From: a candidate division WS6 bacterium OLB20
Lineage (GTDB): Bacteria; Patescibacteriota; Dojkabacteria; B142; OLB20
Direction of reading: 5' to 3'
Length of the DNA: 45,336 bases
NCBI GenBank assembly: GCA_001567355.1
Contig: JYNZ01000003.1
Coordinates: 134,655 to 179,990 of the forward strand
Shown here: piece after piece, positions 18,241-26,100 of the stretch
Layout of the letters: each line of letters begins with the position of its first letter
How positions within the stretch are numbered: position 1 is the stretch's first letter
Position numbers and translations under genes: made by a program
The notes under the pieces: model-generated
Told to the model about the DNA's origin: nothing
The model's input: only the letters and a program-made list of their open reading frames with translations
Databases searched by the model: none

Positions 18241-19162
18241 ATGATAACAATTCTTCAGGGTGCGGTTATGGGCGTAGCGGAACTGATCCCAGGCATCAGT
18301 GGCTCCACACTAGCACTGACAATGGGCATTTATGATGACTTTGTCGACCTTCTCCATGACGTGTCGGTTCTTTTTCAAAACTATAATTCTTGCTGGTATC
18401 GGAAAAAAACGACGCTCAGACATTGTTACTGCATTCAAAACAATCAATCTGCATTTTGCTGTTCTGCTGGGTATCGGAACTGTGCTTGCAATCGGTCTGT
18501 TTTCAGGAATAATGAGCACTTTGCTTGATGAGCATACCAGCAAGGTCTACGCAGTATTTATGGGTATCATTCTGGCTTCGCTTGTTATTCCGTTTCGAGA
18601 ACTGAAAGGTATCACTATTGAAGAGTTTACGCTTACTGTCGTTTCGTTCGTTCTCTGGTTTGTGCTGTTTGGACTGACACCTTCCGAAATTGAACATCCC
18701 CATCCACTGCTCGTATACTTTGGCGGCATCGTGGGTATCACCGGACTGTTTCTGCCGGGTGTCAGCGGTTCATTTATTCTCCTGATCCTGGGACTGTACC
18801 ACTATGTTATTGACAGCGTGCGCGATACATTTCGTTTTGCAACGACTTCAGATCAGCTGATCAATCTGATCATCTTTGCCGCAGGTCTGGCAACCGGCTT
18901 TATGCTGAGCGTCAAACTGCTGCGTTATCTTCTGGCACATCAGTACCGGTATCTTATGGCGTTTGTGGGGGGACTCATGCTGGCGTCAGTACGCGTATTA
19001 TGGCCATTTACAGCCGGCAATCAGCCTGTTGCGCCGTGGGAGATCACAACGGCAGAGCTTGTACCGCTTGTATTACTGTCCGTGTTCTCAGGTGGTATCA
19101 CTCTTTACATCGCTTCCAGGGCTGACCTTAAGGATGCTGTATCTAACAGCCCCAGGAGGTAA
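18241..19162 (+). CDS. DUF368 polyprenyl-phosphate transporter (PopT-like), frameshifted
   Basis: DUF368 proteins recycle undecaprenyl phosphate across the membrane for wall synthesis (established for the family). Both inverted repeats of the family are present: MGVAELIPGISGSTLALTMG at the N-terminus and VGITGLFLPGVSGSFILL in the second half, each followed by GIY/GLY. The reading frame breaks in a T5 run at 18371-18375. With one T fewer, the protein reads smoothly through VSVLFKTIILAGIGKKRRSD and gives about 306 residues, a normal length. As written, the two halves lie in different frames (18241-18528 and up to 19162). TATAAT at 18210-18215 may be its promoter. Its 3' end overlaps the convergent folC by 58 nt, and both C-termini look natural. 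It is either a sequencing error or a recent pseudogene. Confidence 0.8.
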
Positions 19163-20460
19163 AAGGAGCCGGTAATCAGAAGCATCTCGTCATCCTGAAG
19201 CTGCGCGACAGCCTGCAGCACAGCCTGGTTTACATCGGTGTACGACGTCCTCGTCACACCAGGTAAAATCTCATCGAAGATCAGGTCAAGTTCGGCAGCA
19301 GGCACAGATGACACGTACAGGTCCTGTGTTGCCGCAAAATCACACAGATAGACCGCCTGCAGACGGTCCTTAATTGTCGAAAGCTGGCGTACCGCATCTC
19401 TGGCACGGACTTTGTCTCTGCCTTTCTTAAATCCTGTCACAAGTCGGATTTTGACATCAGGATCAATCTCATCCAGGGTCCGGACCAGTGCGGCCATCTT
19501 ATCTGCATTATGAGCAACATCGGTAATTACCAGAGGATCTTCTGAGAAGATCTGGATACGGCCGTTAAGCCTGGTATCTTGAAGGGCTAAAGCTGCATGA
19601 TCGGGGTTAAACCTGTCCCCGAGAAACTCGGCAGCAGCTGTGAGCGCTACTGCAGCATTTTCAGCCTGATGCCTGCCATGCTGTCGCAGCGTAACTTGCA
19701 CCTGGCGGTCTTTAGTGTAGGTAAACACTGTCCCCGCCCTGTTTACAGTAATATCGGACGCAGTAAAGTCTCTGCCTGTGCGCAGCAGTGTTGCATTCAT
19801 TCTGACAGCGTGATCTTCAATGACGCGAAGGACAGAACTGCTGGTTACACCTGTAACCATTGTACGGCTGGGCTTAAGGATCTGCACTTTATCAGCTGCG
19901 ATCTCTTCGACAGTGTTACCCAGAAACTCCTGATGGTCCAGTCCGACCGAAGTGAGGACAGCGACCTCTGCATCAATAATGTTTGTAGGATCAAGCTTCC
20001 CACCCATTCCGACCTCCAGGACTACCGCATCAAGGTGGCGTCTGGCAAACAGAACAAATGCCATTGCCAGTACAAATTCAAAATAGATCAGTGTGACACC
20101 GGTTTTGTCCGTAAAATAGTTATCATGTGCTGCCGCCACTTCGTCAAACACAGCAGTAAATTCTTCTTCACTGACTGGTTCACCATCGATGCAGATACGT
20201 TCCCTGACCGAAAAAATATGAGGAGAAAAGAATGATCCCGTTTTAAGACCGTGTGAACTTAGAATCTGTTGCGTGTATGCTGTTGTTGATCCTTTTCCGG
20301 ATGTGCCGGCAATATGGACAAACCGGAGTGAATCATGAGGACTGCCAAGGTATTTCATGAATCCCAGAAACCTGTCCAGCGTGTAGTTTTCAATCCAGAT
20401 CGACTTCTGGGTGTAGGCCTCAAGTCGCTTCTCGGTCTCAATGAATTCGTTGTTTTGCAT
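19105..20460 (-). CDS. folC: folylpolyglutamate synthase / dihydrofolate synthase (Mur ligase family)
   Basis: Adds glutamate to folates (and/or to dihydropteroate) using ATP. 451 residues, normal length. Seen: P-loop HIAGTSGKGSTTAY near residue 48, the Mur-family FSPHIFSVRERI substrate loop, LEVGMGGKLDPTNIID (equivalent to the usual EVGLGGRLDATN), the HN motif TDVAHNADKMAAL, and a C-terminal glutamate-ligase domain ending GSFYLLGLL. The ATG at 20460 is preceded by AAGGT. It is divergent from alaS and overlaps the DUF368 gene tail to tail. No other folate genes are in the window. A related Mur-type ligase with another substrate is a lesser possibility. Confidence 0.9.
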   Translation of the reverse strand: MQNNEFIETEKRLEAYTQKSIWIENYTLDRFLGFMKYLGSPHDSLRFVHIAGTSGKGSTTAYTQQILSSHGLKTGSFFSPHIFSVRERICIDGEPVSEEEFTAVFDEVAAAHDNYFTDKTGVTLIYFEFVLAMAFVLFARRHLDAVVLEVGMGGKLDPTNIIDAEVAVLTSVGLDHQEFLGNTVEEIAADKVQILKPSRTMVTGVTSSSVLRVIEDHAVRMNATLLRTGRDFTASDITVNRAGTVFTYTKDRQVQVTLRQHGRHQAENAAVALTAAAEFLGDRFNPDHAALALQDTRLNGRIQIFSEDPLVITDVAHNADKMAALVRTLDEIDPDVKIRLVTGFKKGRDKVRARDAVRQLSTIKDRLQAVYLCDFAATQDLYVSSVPAAELDLIFDEILPGVTRTSYTDVNQAVLQAVAQLQDDEMLLITGSFYLLGLLDTASLRSALEAM

Positions 20461-20548
20461 ACCTTATACTGATATATTTTGTAAAGACTTCGCTCGGCAT
20501 CCGTTTCAGAACTATAACAAAAAGTTTTACCTTAACCTACACGTGCTT

Positions 20549-22492
20549 ATGCATTCAACAGAAATTCGCAAGCGGTTCTTTGACTTTATGATTTCACCGC
20601 CACGTAATCATACCGAGATTGAAAACGTCTCACTGGTTCCGGTCAACGACCCGACAATTCTTTTTACTAATTCAGGAATGTTCCCGCTGGTGCCGTACCT
20701 GCTTGGAGAGGAGCACCCGCTCGGAACCCGGCTGTGCAACTTTCAGCGCTGCCTGCGTACATCTCTTGAAGAAATTGAAGAGATCGGCGACAACAGACAT
20801 ACACTGATGTTTGAAATGATGGGCAACTGGTCCCTGGGTGACTATTTTAAAGAAACCCAGATCAAGAACGTACTGAAACTCTACGTTAAGGAATTCGGAC
20901 TTGATCCCAACAGGATCTATGTGACGGTGTTTGCCGGCGACGATGATGCACCGCGCGACGATGAATCGATTAAATACTGGAAGGAAGCCTTTGCTGAATA
21001 TGGTGTTGATGCGGAATTCACTGAAGATATCTACAATATTCCGTCACTTGAAAACTTTGACAAGGAGCACAAGTTCCGTATCTTTCCCTATCCCAAGAAG
21101 AAAAACTGGTGGCAGCGCGGTAATGCTGTCGGTGAGCTCGGCGGACCTGACACAGAAATATTTTACGACCGTGGTGTCGTCGAAGTGCCGGAACCGGACG
21201 GAAAGGATCACGTAAACTCTGACAGCGGAAGGTTTATCGAAGTAGGAAACAGTGTTTTCATTCAGTACCGGCTCAATGAGCAGTTACAGTGGGAGGAGAT
21301 AGAACAGAAGAATGTCGACTTCGGCGGCGGATTTGAGCGGGTTGTCATGCTTGCCCAGAACAAGGATGACATTTTTGAAACAGACCTGTTTGAAGAAATC
21401 CTCAGCGAACTGGAGAGCATCACCGGCTTCGGCTACAAAGAGACAGAAGGCCTAAGCGAGGAGGAGCAGAAAAAGGTCACCCGCAGTTTCAGGATCATTG
21501 CAGACCACATCCGCGGCTCTGTCTTTATCCTGGGAGATGGCGTAAAGCCTGCCAATAAGGATCAGGGATACATTCTTCGCAGTCTCATCAGGCGGATGGT
21601 CAGGCGTGCCAGGATGATCGACCTGACTGCAAACTTTACAGCACGCATGGCACAGATTGTGATCAACAAATACAGGGAGTACTACCCGCAGCTGGGTGAG
21701 AATGAGGCAATGATCACGGACGAGATAGAAAAAGAAGAAATACGATTCAGCAGCACACTCGAAAAAGGACTGAAGGAGCTGCAGAAGTTTACCGGAATGG
21801 GTATCAAGATTGACGGCAAAACCGCGTTTTTCATCTATGAAACATATGGTTTCCCGATCGAAATGATCATAGAAGAGATAAAATCATCTTCTGTCAATGA
21901 TCCCGGGGATCTGACAGAGGCTGATGTAGAGCGTATAACGGCAGATTTCAAGGCCGAGCAGGATAAACACAGAGAAGAAAGCCGAGCAGGTGCAGAACAG
22001 AAGTTTAAGGGTGGACTGGCTGACCACAGCCGTGAAACGACCATGTTACACACTGCTCATCACATTCTGCTCGCTGCTTTGCAGAGTGTGCTTGGTAAGC
22101 ATGTTAAGCAGCGTGGCAGCAACATTACCGGTGAACGTCTGCGAATTGATATTTCACACAGTGATAAAATTACTGCTGCTGAAATTGCCGAAGTTGAGGA
22201 GATCGTGAACAAGGTAATCAGTGAGGGGTACACAGTCGAAAAAAAGACCATGCCCAAAGCAAAGGCTGAGGAGATTGGGGCAGAGATGGAATTCGGTCAG
22301 AAATATGGCGACCTGGTCAATGTGTACTTTATCAAAAACCCGCAAACCGGCGAGATCTTTTCTGCTGAGTTCTGCGGTGGCCCGCATGTCGACAACACAG
22401 GTGAGCTTGCCGGCATGGGTACTTTTAAGATATTGAAAGAACAGAGTAACGGTTCGGGCGTGCGCAGGATCAAGGCAACACTCGTTACATGA
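20549..22492 (+). CDS. alaS: alanyl-tRNA synthetase lacking the C-Ala domain
   Basis: Charges tRNA-Ala and clears mischarged Ser/Gly. 647 residues against about 870 for a typical bacterial enzyme. The class II catalytic core is present: NDPTILFTNSGMFPLVPYL, then FQRCLRT and HTLMFEMMGNWSLGDYF. The editing domain has H501 and H505 in HTAHHILL and C609 and H613 in FCGGPH. The protein ends right after the editing domain at GVRRIKATLVT; the C-terminal oligomerisation/tRNA-elbow (C-Ala) domain is absent. The stop is natural because the next gene starts within it (ATGA). I chose ATG 20549, where conservation starts; the ORF runs 36 codons further upstream without homology. Confidence 0.95.
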   Translation: MHSTEIRKRFFDFMISPPRNHTEIENVSLVPVNDPTILFTNSGMFPLVPYLLGEEHPLGTRLCNFQRCLRTSLEEIEEIGDNRHTLMFEMMGNWSLGDYFKETQIKNVLKLYVKEFGLDPNRIYVTVFAGDDDAPRDDESIKYWKEAFAEYGVDAEFTEDIYNIPSLENFDKEHKFRIFPYPKKKNWWQRGNAVGELGGPDTEIFYDRGVVEVPEPDGKDHVNSDSGRFIEVGNSVFIQYRLNEQLQWEEIEQKNVDFGGGFERVVMLAQNKDDIFETDLFEEILSELESITGFGYKETEGLSEEEQKKVTRSFRIIADHIRGSVFILGDGVKPANKDQGYILRSLIRRMVRRARMIDLTANFTARMAQIVINKYREYYPQLGENEAMITDEIEKEEIRFSSTLEKGLKELQKFTGMGIKIDGKTAFFIYETYGFPIEMIIEEIKSSSVNDPGDLTEADVERITADFKAEQDKHREESRAGAEQKFKGGLADHSRETTMLHTAHHILLAALQSVLGKHVKQRGSNITGERLRIDISHSDKITAAEIAEVEEIVNKVISEGYTVEKKTMPKAKAEEIGAEMEFGQKYGDLVNVYFIKNPQTGEIFSAEFCGGPHVDNTGELAGMGTFKILKEQSNGSGVRRIKATLVT

Positions 22493-23094
22493 CAAAAGCA
22501 CCACGGTTTACAAATGGCGAGCTGGCACGAAAGGCGCTTCACATCTCTTTTGGCACGGTTCTGTTGCTGACGCTCCACCTGCAGGTGTTTGAATACTGGC
22601 ATTATCTCGTGCTGCTTGTTGCAGGACTGACCCTGTCACTGACGATTAAGTTCCTTGAGGGGTTTCCGCAGATAGCAAAGCTGATTGCACCCTTTGACAA
22701 AGACGACTACCTGCCGGCACAGGGTATGGTCTATTTTTACTGCACATTTGTCCTTCTGCTGACGCTGACACGATGGATGGAACTTCCCGACAGGTTTATT
22801 ATGCATCCTGTTCTGATGCTCACACTTGCGGATCCGGCATCGTTCTTTATCGGCAAGGGCTGGGGAAAGCGCCCGCTGCCCGTAAACAGACGCAAGACAG
22901 TCGAGGGAACACTGGCAGGTATGCTGGTAGCGTCTGTTGCGGGTCTGTTGTTTGTGTCTCCATTTGCAGCAGTCCTCATAGGATCACTGGCCATGATGAT
23001 GGATGTGGTTGATCTTAAGATCGGAAATCTGGAAATAGATGACAACCTGCTGATACCGCTTGCCGCATTTATTCTGTTACTCAGCACAGTATGA
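22489..23094 (+). CDS. CTP-dependent diacylglycerol/polyprenol kinase family membrane protein
   Basis: 201 residues, almost entirely membrane helices. Family marks are ELARKALHISFG at the N-terminus, LADPASFFIGKGWGKRPLP, RKTVEGTLAG and DVVDLKIGNLEIDDN. This is the order of conserved polar residues in the phytol/dolichol/diacylglycerol kinase family (SEC59/VTE5/DGK1-like), which phosphorylates lipid alcohols with CTP. The exact substrate cannot be told. A polyprenol feeding carrier-lipid synthesis would fit the murB neighbour. It overlaps alaS by 4 nt upstream and murB by 4 nt downstream (ATGA both times), so the three are one translationally coupled operon. Confidence 0.85.
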   Translation: MTKAPRFTNGELARKALHISFGTVLLLTLHLQVFEYWHYLVLLVAGLTLSLTIKFLEGFPQIAKLIAPFDKDDYLPAQGMVYFYCTFVLLLTLTRWMELPDRFIMHPVLMLTLADPASFFIGKGWGKRPLPVNRRKTVEGTLAGMLVASVAGLLFVSPFAAVLIGSLAMMMDVVDLKIGNLEIDDNLLIPLAAFILLLSTV

Positions 23095-24143
23095 GCACTT
23101 TTCCGGACAATTTACTGGACAGCCTCAGCATTCGCAGAGAGGTTCCGCTTGCCCCGTTTACCACCTGGAAGGTGGGCGGACCCGCTGAGTACTATGCCGA
23201 AGCACCAGACAGAGATACGCTTGTAACACTTGTCCGTACAGCTGAGGAGCATGCTGTCGACGTTACCATTCTGGGCTGGGGCAGTAATGTGCTGATAGCC
23301 GATCGAGGAATCAGAGGCCTTGTTATCCGGAACAGATCAGCACAGATTGAGCCGCTTTCAGAATGTGAGTTTACACCGCGCAGGGAGGATTTTATCCGTC
23401 TGCAGCAGCTGGATACTGCAAAATACTACTCATTCAGTGATCTGGATTATCCCGAAGAACCCGGGCCCGGCATGCTTGTCTGGCTCGACAGCGGAGTATC
23501 ACTGGGCCTTGCGATCAACAAACTGATCAGCGACGGTCTTACAGGTCTGCAGTGGTTTTCCGGGATCCCGGGCACAATTGGTGGAGCTGTCTACAACAAC
23601 ATTCACGGCGGTTCACATTTCATCAGCGAGTACGTTCGAGCAGTTGAAGTATTTAAAGACGGAACGCTGTATCAGCTATCTGCGGACGAGCTCGATTTTG
23701 GCTATGACTACAGCAGGTTTCATTCATCAGGCGAGGTCATCGTCAGAGTTCAGATGTGTCTTGCCCGTGGAAACAGGGAGAAGGCGCGCGCAGCATCTGT
23801 CGCATGGGCACAAAAGAAAAAGCTGCAGCCGCACAACTCTGCAGGCTGCTGCTATGCAAACCTTTCTGAAGAAGAGAGAGAACGCCTTGGTCTTGAATCT
23901 ATCGGCTGGGGCTACATCATAGATCAGATCCTTAAGCTTAAAGGCACACAGCGGGGAGGAGCGGTAATCTCAGAGCATCACGCCGCCTTTATCGAAAATA
24001 CCGGTTCGGCGACAGCCGGGGATATTTTTTCGCTGCTGAAGCTTGTCTCAGATACTGCTAATGAAAAACTTGGCATCAGACCCCAGCTCGAAGTCTTTCT
24101 GCTTGGATTCACCCCTGAGGAACGTTCTCAGCTCATTTCCTGA
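23091..24143 (+). CDS. murB: UDP-N-acetylenolpyruvoylglucosamine reductase
   Basis: Second committed step of peptidoglycan precursor synthesis, using FAD and NADPH. 350 residues, slightly long. Seen: FTTWKVGGPAEYYAEA (FAD pyrophosphate region), LGWGSNVLIADRGIRGLVI, WFSGIPGTIGGAVYNNIHGG, and the proton-donor region SAGCCYANL, with C253 or C254 where many enzymes have Ser. The final glutamate lies in RPQLEVFLLG. An extra segment of about 35 residues near 85-125, rich in charged and aromatic residues, is not typical. The start overlaps the lipid-kinase stop by 4 nt. With the PBP and DUF368 genes it shows that the organism makes peptidoglycan. Confidence 0.93.
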   Translation: MSTFPDNLLDSLSIRREVPLAPFTTWKVGGPAEYYAEAPDRDTLVTLVRTAEEHAVDVTILGWGSNVLIADRGIRGLVIRNRSAQIEPLSECEFTPRREDFIRLQQLDTAKYYSFSDLDYPEEPGPGMLVWLDSGVSLGLAINKLISDGLTGLQWFSGIPGTIGGAVYNNIHGGSHFISEYVRAVEVFKDGTLYQLSADELDFGYDYSRFHSSGEVIVRVQMCLARGNREKARAASVAWAQKKKLQPHNSAGCCYANLSEEERERLGLESIGWGYIIDQILKLKGTQRGGAVISEHHAAFIENTGSATAGDIFSLLKLVSDTANEKLGIRPQLEVFLLGFTPEERSQLIS

Positions 24144-24296
24144 ACACAGCATCGCAAAGCAGGGTGTAAACGCCATGTGGAGCAGACACCTCAGTCCGGA
24201 GCGACCTGTAGTTATTTACCAACACGACGGGCAGCAGCCTGTAGTAAAACCCTTAACACTGTGACAGCTATCCGGTGCAGGTATGTACTCCATATG
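24144..24296. other. gap between murB and the toxin-antitoxin promoter
   Basis: About 150 nt without a firm gene. One frame holds a short possible peptide from an ATG at 24175 to a TGA at 24264 (29 codons, starting MWSRHLSPERP) with neighbour-like codons. It lacks a promoter or Shine-Dalgarno, so I do not call it. Confidence 0.4.
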
Positions 24297-24326
24297 TAGA
24301 CAATGTCGGACAGAGTCTGTTATAAT
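24297..24326 (+). promoter_or_regulatory. toxin-antitoxin promoter with palindromic operator in the spacer
   Basis: TAGACA (24297-24302), 18 nt, TATAAT (24321-24326) with an upstream TG. The spacer is filled with overlapping palindromes: GACA-A-TGTC (24299-24307), TGTC-G-GACA (24304-24312) and ACAGA-G-TCTGT (24310-24320). Tandem short palindromes inside the promoter are what ribbon-helix-helix antitoxins bind for autorepression, so this is a likely operator. The -10 box ends 10 nt before the antitoxin ATG, leaving almost no untranslated leader. Confidence 0.65.
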
Positions 24327-24336
24327 TACCCCGCGC

Positions 24337-24591
24337 ATGAAAAACAATAAAACCACCAAAATCGCTGTACGACTGGAGCCCAAAGAAAAAAAGCTCCTGT
24401 TTTACTTTGCAACCAGACTGGGTCTGTCTCCGTCTGCACTGGTCAGAAACCAGATCAAATCAATGCTCTCGGAGCTTGAAGAAAAACTTGCAGACGCGCA
24501 CTACCTTAATGTCACCAACCTGAGCAATATGACAGGCCCGACATACTCTCAGGACGAGATTGAGAGCCTGTTTGAGGTAACTCATGACTGA
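24337..24591 (+). CDS. ribbon-helix-helix antitoxin (RelB/ParD-like)
   Basis: 84 residues. The N-terminal ribbon-helix-helix pattern is KTTKIAVRLEPKEKKLLFYF, then LGLSPSALVRNQIKSMLSEL. An acidic C-terminal tail ending DEIESLFEVTHD would wrap the toxin. I chose ATG 24337, just below the TATAAT; the frame is open a further 18 codons upstream, but that part includes the promoter. The toxin gene starts inside its last codons (8-nt overlap), the usual antitoxin-first order. It likely neutralises the toxin and represses its own promoter through the palindromes. Confidence 0.8.
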   Translation: MKNNKTTKIAVRLEPKEKKLLFYFATRLGLSPSALVRNQIKSMLSELEEKLADAHYLNVTNLSNMTGPTYSQDEIESLFEVTHD

Positions 24592-24838
24592 AATCACCTA
24601 TACCTCCAAAGCAAAAGACGACCTTGCACGGATTCACTGGCGCACCAGAGAACGCATCATAAGTATGCTGGCCGGTATCTACGGAAAAAACCCCGTCAAG
24701 GTGGGGTTTAAGCAGGTATCAGACACTGAATTAATGAAACTGTACGTTGAGGATCACGTTATCCTCGGCAAGGTGGAGGAGAGGCAACTGAGCATTATCA
24801 CCGTCCAGAAACGGCAACCGATCCGCATTCCTGAATAA
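24584..24838 (+). CDS. RelE/ParE-type toxin
   Basis: 84 residues, the usual size. The order of short helices and strands fits the family: ITYTSKAKDDLARIHWRTRE, then a helix, VKVGFKQVSDTELMKLYVED, VILGKVEERQLSIITVQKRQ. RelE-type members cut mRNA on the ribosome and ParE-type members poison gyrase; the sequence does not decide which, though the length and KLYVEDHVILGKV core are RelE/ParE-general. It is translated from an ATG overlapping the antitoxin end by 8 nt. The last bases lie 6 nt from the end of the convergent 58-codon gene. Confidence 0.8.
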   Translation: MTEITYTSKAKDDLARIHWRTRERIISMLAGIYGKNPVKVGFKQVSDTELMKLYVEDHVILGKVEERQLSIITVQKRQPIRIPE

Positions 24839-24844
24839 GCGTCT

Positions 24845-25021
24845 TCAGGATTTGTATCTCTCGACCTGCAGCTCTACCCAGGTGACAGGGTCACCCTGAT
24901 CGAAGCTCTTGGCTTCTTCCCAGACACGGGTAAGGAAATCTTCCACATCAGCAGCAGGACCGAGCATGCGCTTCCAGTCAGTATGACTGAACATGAGGAG
25001 GTAACAAGCCAGCTCTGTCAT
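24845..25021 (-). CDS. 58-residue unknown protein convergent to the toxin
   Basis: A 58-codon ORF from an ATG at 25021 to TGA at 24845. The protein begins MTELACYLLMFSHTDWKRML and is acidic, aromatic and probably helical. Support for it being real: codon use like the neighbours, a near-consensus promoter with a short leader directly upstream, and an exact fit between the toxin end and the divergent gene at 25111. No family recognised. Because it ends 6 nt from the toxin gene, it could be an accessory part of the toxin-antitoxin locus or simply an independent small gene. Confidence 0.55.
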   Translation of the reverse strand: MTELACYLLMFSHTDWKRMLGPAADVEDFLTRVWEEAKSFDQGDPVTWVELQVERYKS

Positions 25022-25043
25022 TGCACGGTATTAATATATACCT

Positions 25044-25073
25044 ATTATACCATCGATCACCCTGTTTTCTCAA
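25044..25073 (-). promoter_or_regulatory. promoter of the 58-residue gene
   Basis: On the minus strand TTGAGA (25073-25068), 18 nt, TATAAT (25049-25044). Predicted transcription start near 25037, leader about 16 nt. Confidence 0.55.
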
Positions 25074-25094
25074 GGGTACACCCAGACGAGAGTG

Positions 25095-25103
25095 TGCTAT
25101 ACT
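25095..25103 (+). promoter_or_regulatory. extended -10 promoter, leaderless
   Basis: TGC directly followed by TATACT (25098-25103) is an extended -10 element; no good -35. The box ends 7 nt before the ATG at 25111, so the transcript would begin at or next to the start codon. Confidence 0.5.
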
Positions 25104-25110
25104 TTTGCTG

Positions 25111-26070
25111 ATGAATACTCCCACAGCAGCTACGAAACCGACACAACACATGCTTCTTGATTTTCACCGCAACCGGACACGTCTTGCTGTGTTTCTTACA
25201 GTGGTAACGCTCACAACACTTGCCATTATCCCTGCAGTAAAATTTGTAGGTCCCGACGATCTACCCGCCCCGGCAGCCACTGAAACCCTTGTATTTGAAT
25301 GGGAAAACCTGCCCACACTCAGACTTGGTCACTACGCGCTCTGGGCACAGCATGACGACACAACTGCATTACTCAAGCGCTTTAACCGGTCCGGCGACAC
25401 ACTGGTGAGCCTGAACGGCGAACCGCTTACAACCTGGCAGGTCTCAGTTCCAGCCGGCAGTACAGAACTATTCGTTACAATCGAGGCTGAGGGCGACCGT
25501 GATGAAAACCCCAATCTAGAGATGATGCGCGCCCCCATCACCGGGGATACAGCAGTAATGAAATTCACCGATATGACGGAAGCAGCTGGTTCAGTAATCC
25601 TTGCAACCCCGACTGATGGCAACAGCCAGATCAATGAGCGCAGCGGTTTCTGGTTTACCGGACCCCAGGCGCAACAGACTTCTCTGACACTTCCCGAGCT
25701 GCCTGACGGGTTTCGCTGGCAGTCAAGGGTTACAAACAGCAGCGTTGAAGTTACCACCGGCATGTTTGAGACGGCAGCAGGTCCTGATGACCTGTCAAAA
25801 TACTCAGAGACAGGGGCTCCCGGATTTTCATTTCCTGGCGAAGACATGCTGCAGAATCTGCCCGAGGGACTGCTGCCGCCACTCAATCTGGCAAACGGAA
25901 CCTACACCATTATTGTGTCTGCAGAGCCATACAGCAGCGGGGATTTCACCGGCGAGACCGTCTTCGTGGTGGTTCTTGCCGTCACAGTGCCTGATACTGC
26001 AGAAGCACGCTCAGGGATTGAGCTCGTAAACACAGCCCGTGTGCCAGCACTGACAATTCGCATTGAATAA
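25111..26070 (+). CDS. hypothetical exported, N-terminally anchored protein
   Basis: 319 residues. One membrane helix near 25-47 (RLAVFLTVVTLTTLAIIPAV) is followed by a P/A linker and about 260 residues of beta-rich polar sequence with two repeated-looking strands of the type YALWAQHDD and GFWFTGPQA. I recognise no domain. The ATG at 25111 is preferred because the -10 box ends just before it and the helix then sits at a normal distance from the N-terminus. The mutL promoter lies over its last codons. Confidence 0.65.
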   Translation: MNTPTAATKPTQHMLLDFHRNRTRLAVFLTVVTLTTLAIIPAVKFVGPDDLPAPAATETLVFEWENLPTLRLGHYALWAQHDDTTALLKRFNRSGDTLVSLNGEPLTTWQVSVPAGSTELFVTIEAEGDRDENPNLEMMRAPITGDTAVMKFTDMTEAAGSVILATPTDGNSQINERSGFWFTGPQAQQTSLTLPELPDGFRWQSRVTNSSVEVTTGMFETAAGPDDLSKYSETGAPGFSFPGEDMLQNLPEGLLPPLNLANGTYTIIVSAEPYSSGDFTGETVFVVVLAVTVPDTAEARSGIELVNTARVPALTIRIE

Positions 26071-26092
26071 GCCGGCTCGAACAGGCTATACT
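26063..26092 (+). promoter_or_regulatory. mutL promoter, leaderless
   Basis: TTGAAT (26063-26068), 18 nt, TATACT (26087-26092), then only 8 nt to the ATG at 26101. The mRNA would start at or within 1-2 nt of the start codon. The -35 box overlaps the upstream stop codon. Confidence 0.65.
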
Positions 26093-26100
26093 GACAATTC

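Noticed and set aside
18361-18400. Programmed +1 frameshift in DUF368
   Set aside because: No slippery site with a downstream stimulator is apparent, and five similar homopolymer indels elsewhere make error the simpler explanation.
24043-24264. 73-codon ORF overlapping the end of murB
   Set aside because: The first half is a shadow of murB; only the last 29 codons look gene-like and they lack initiation signals.
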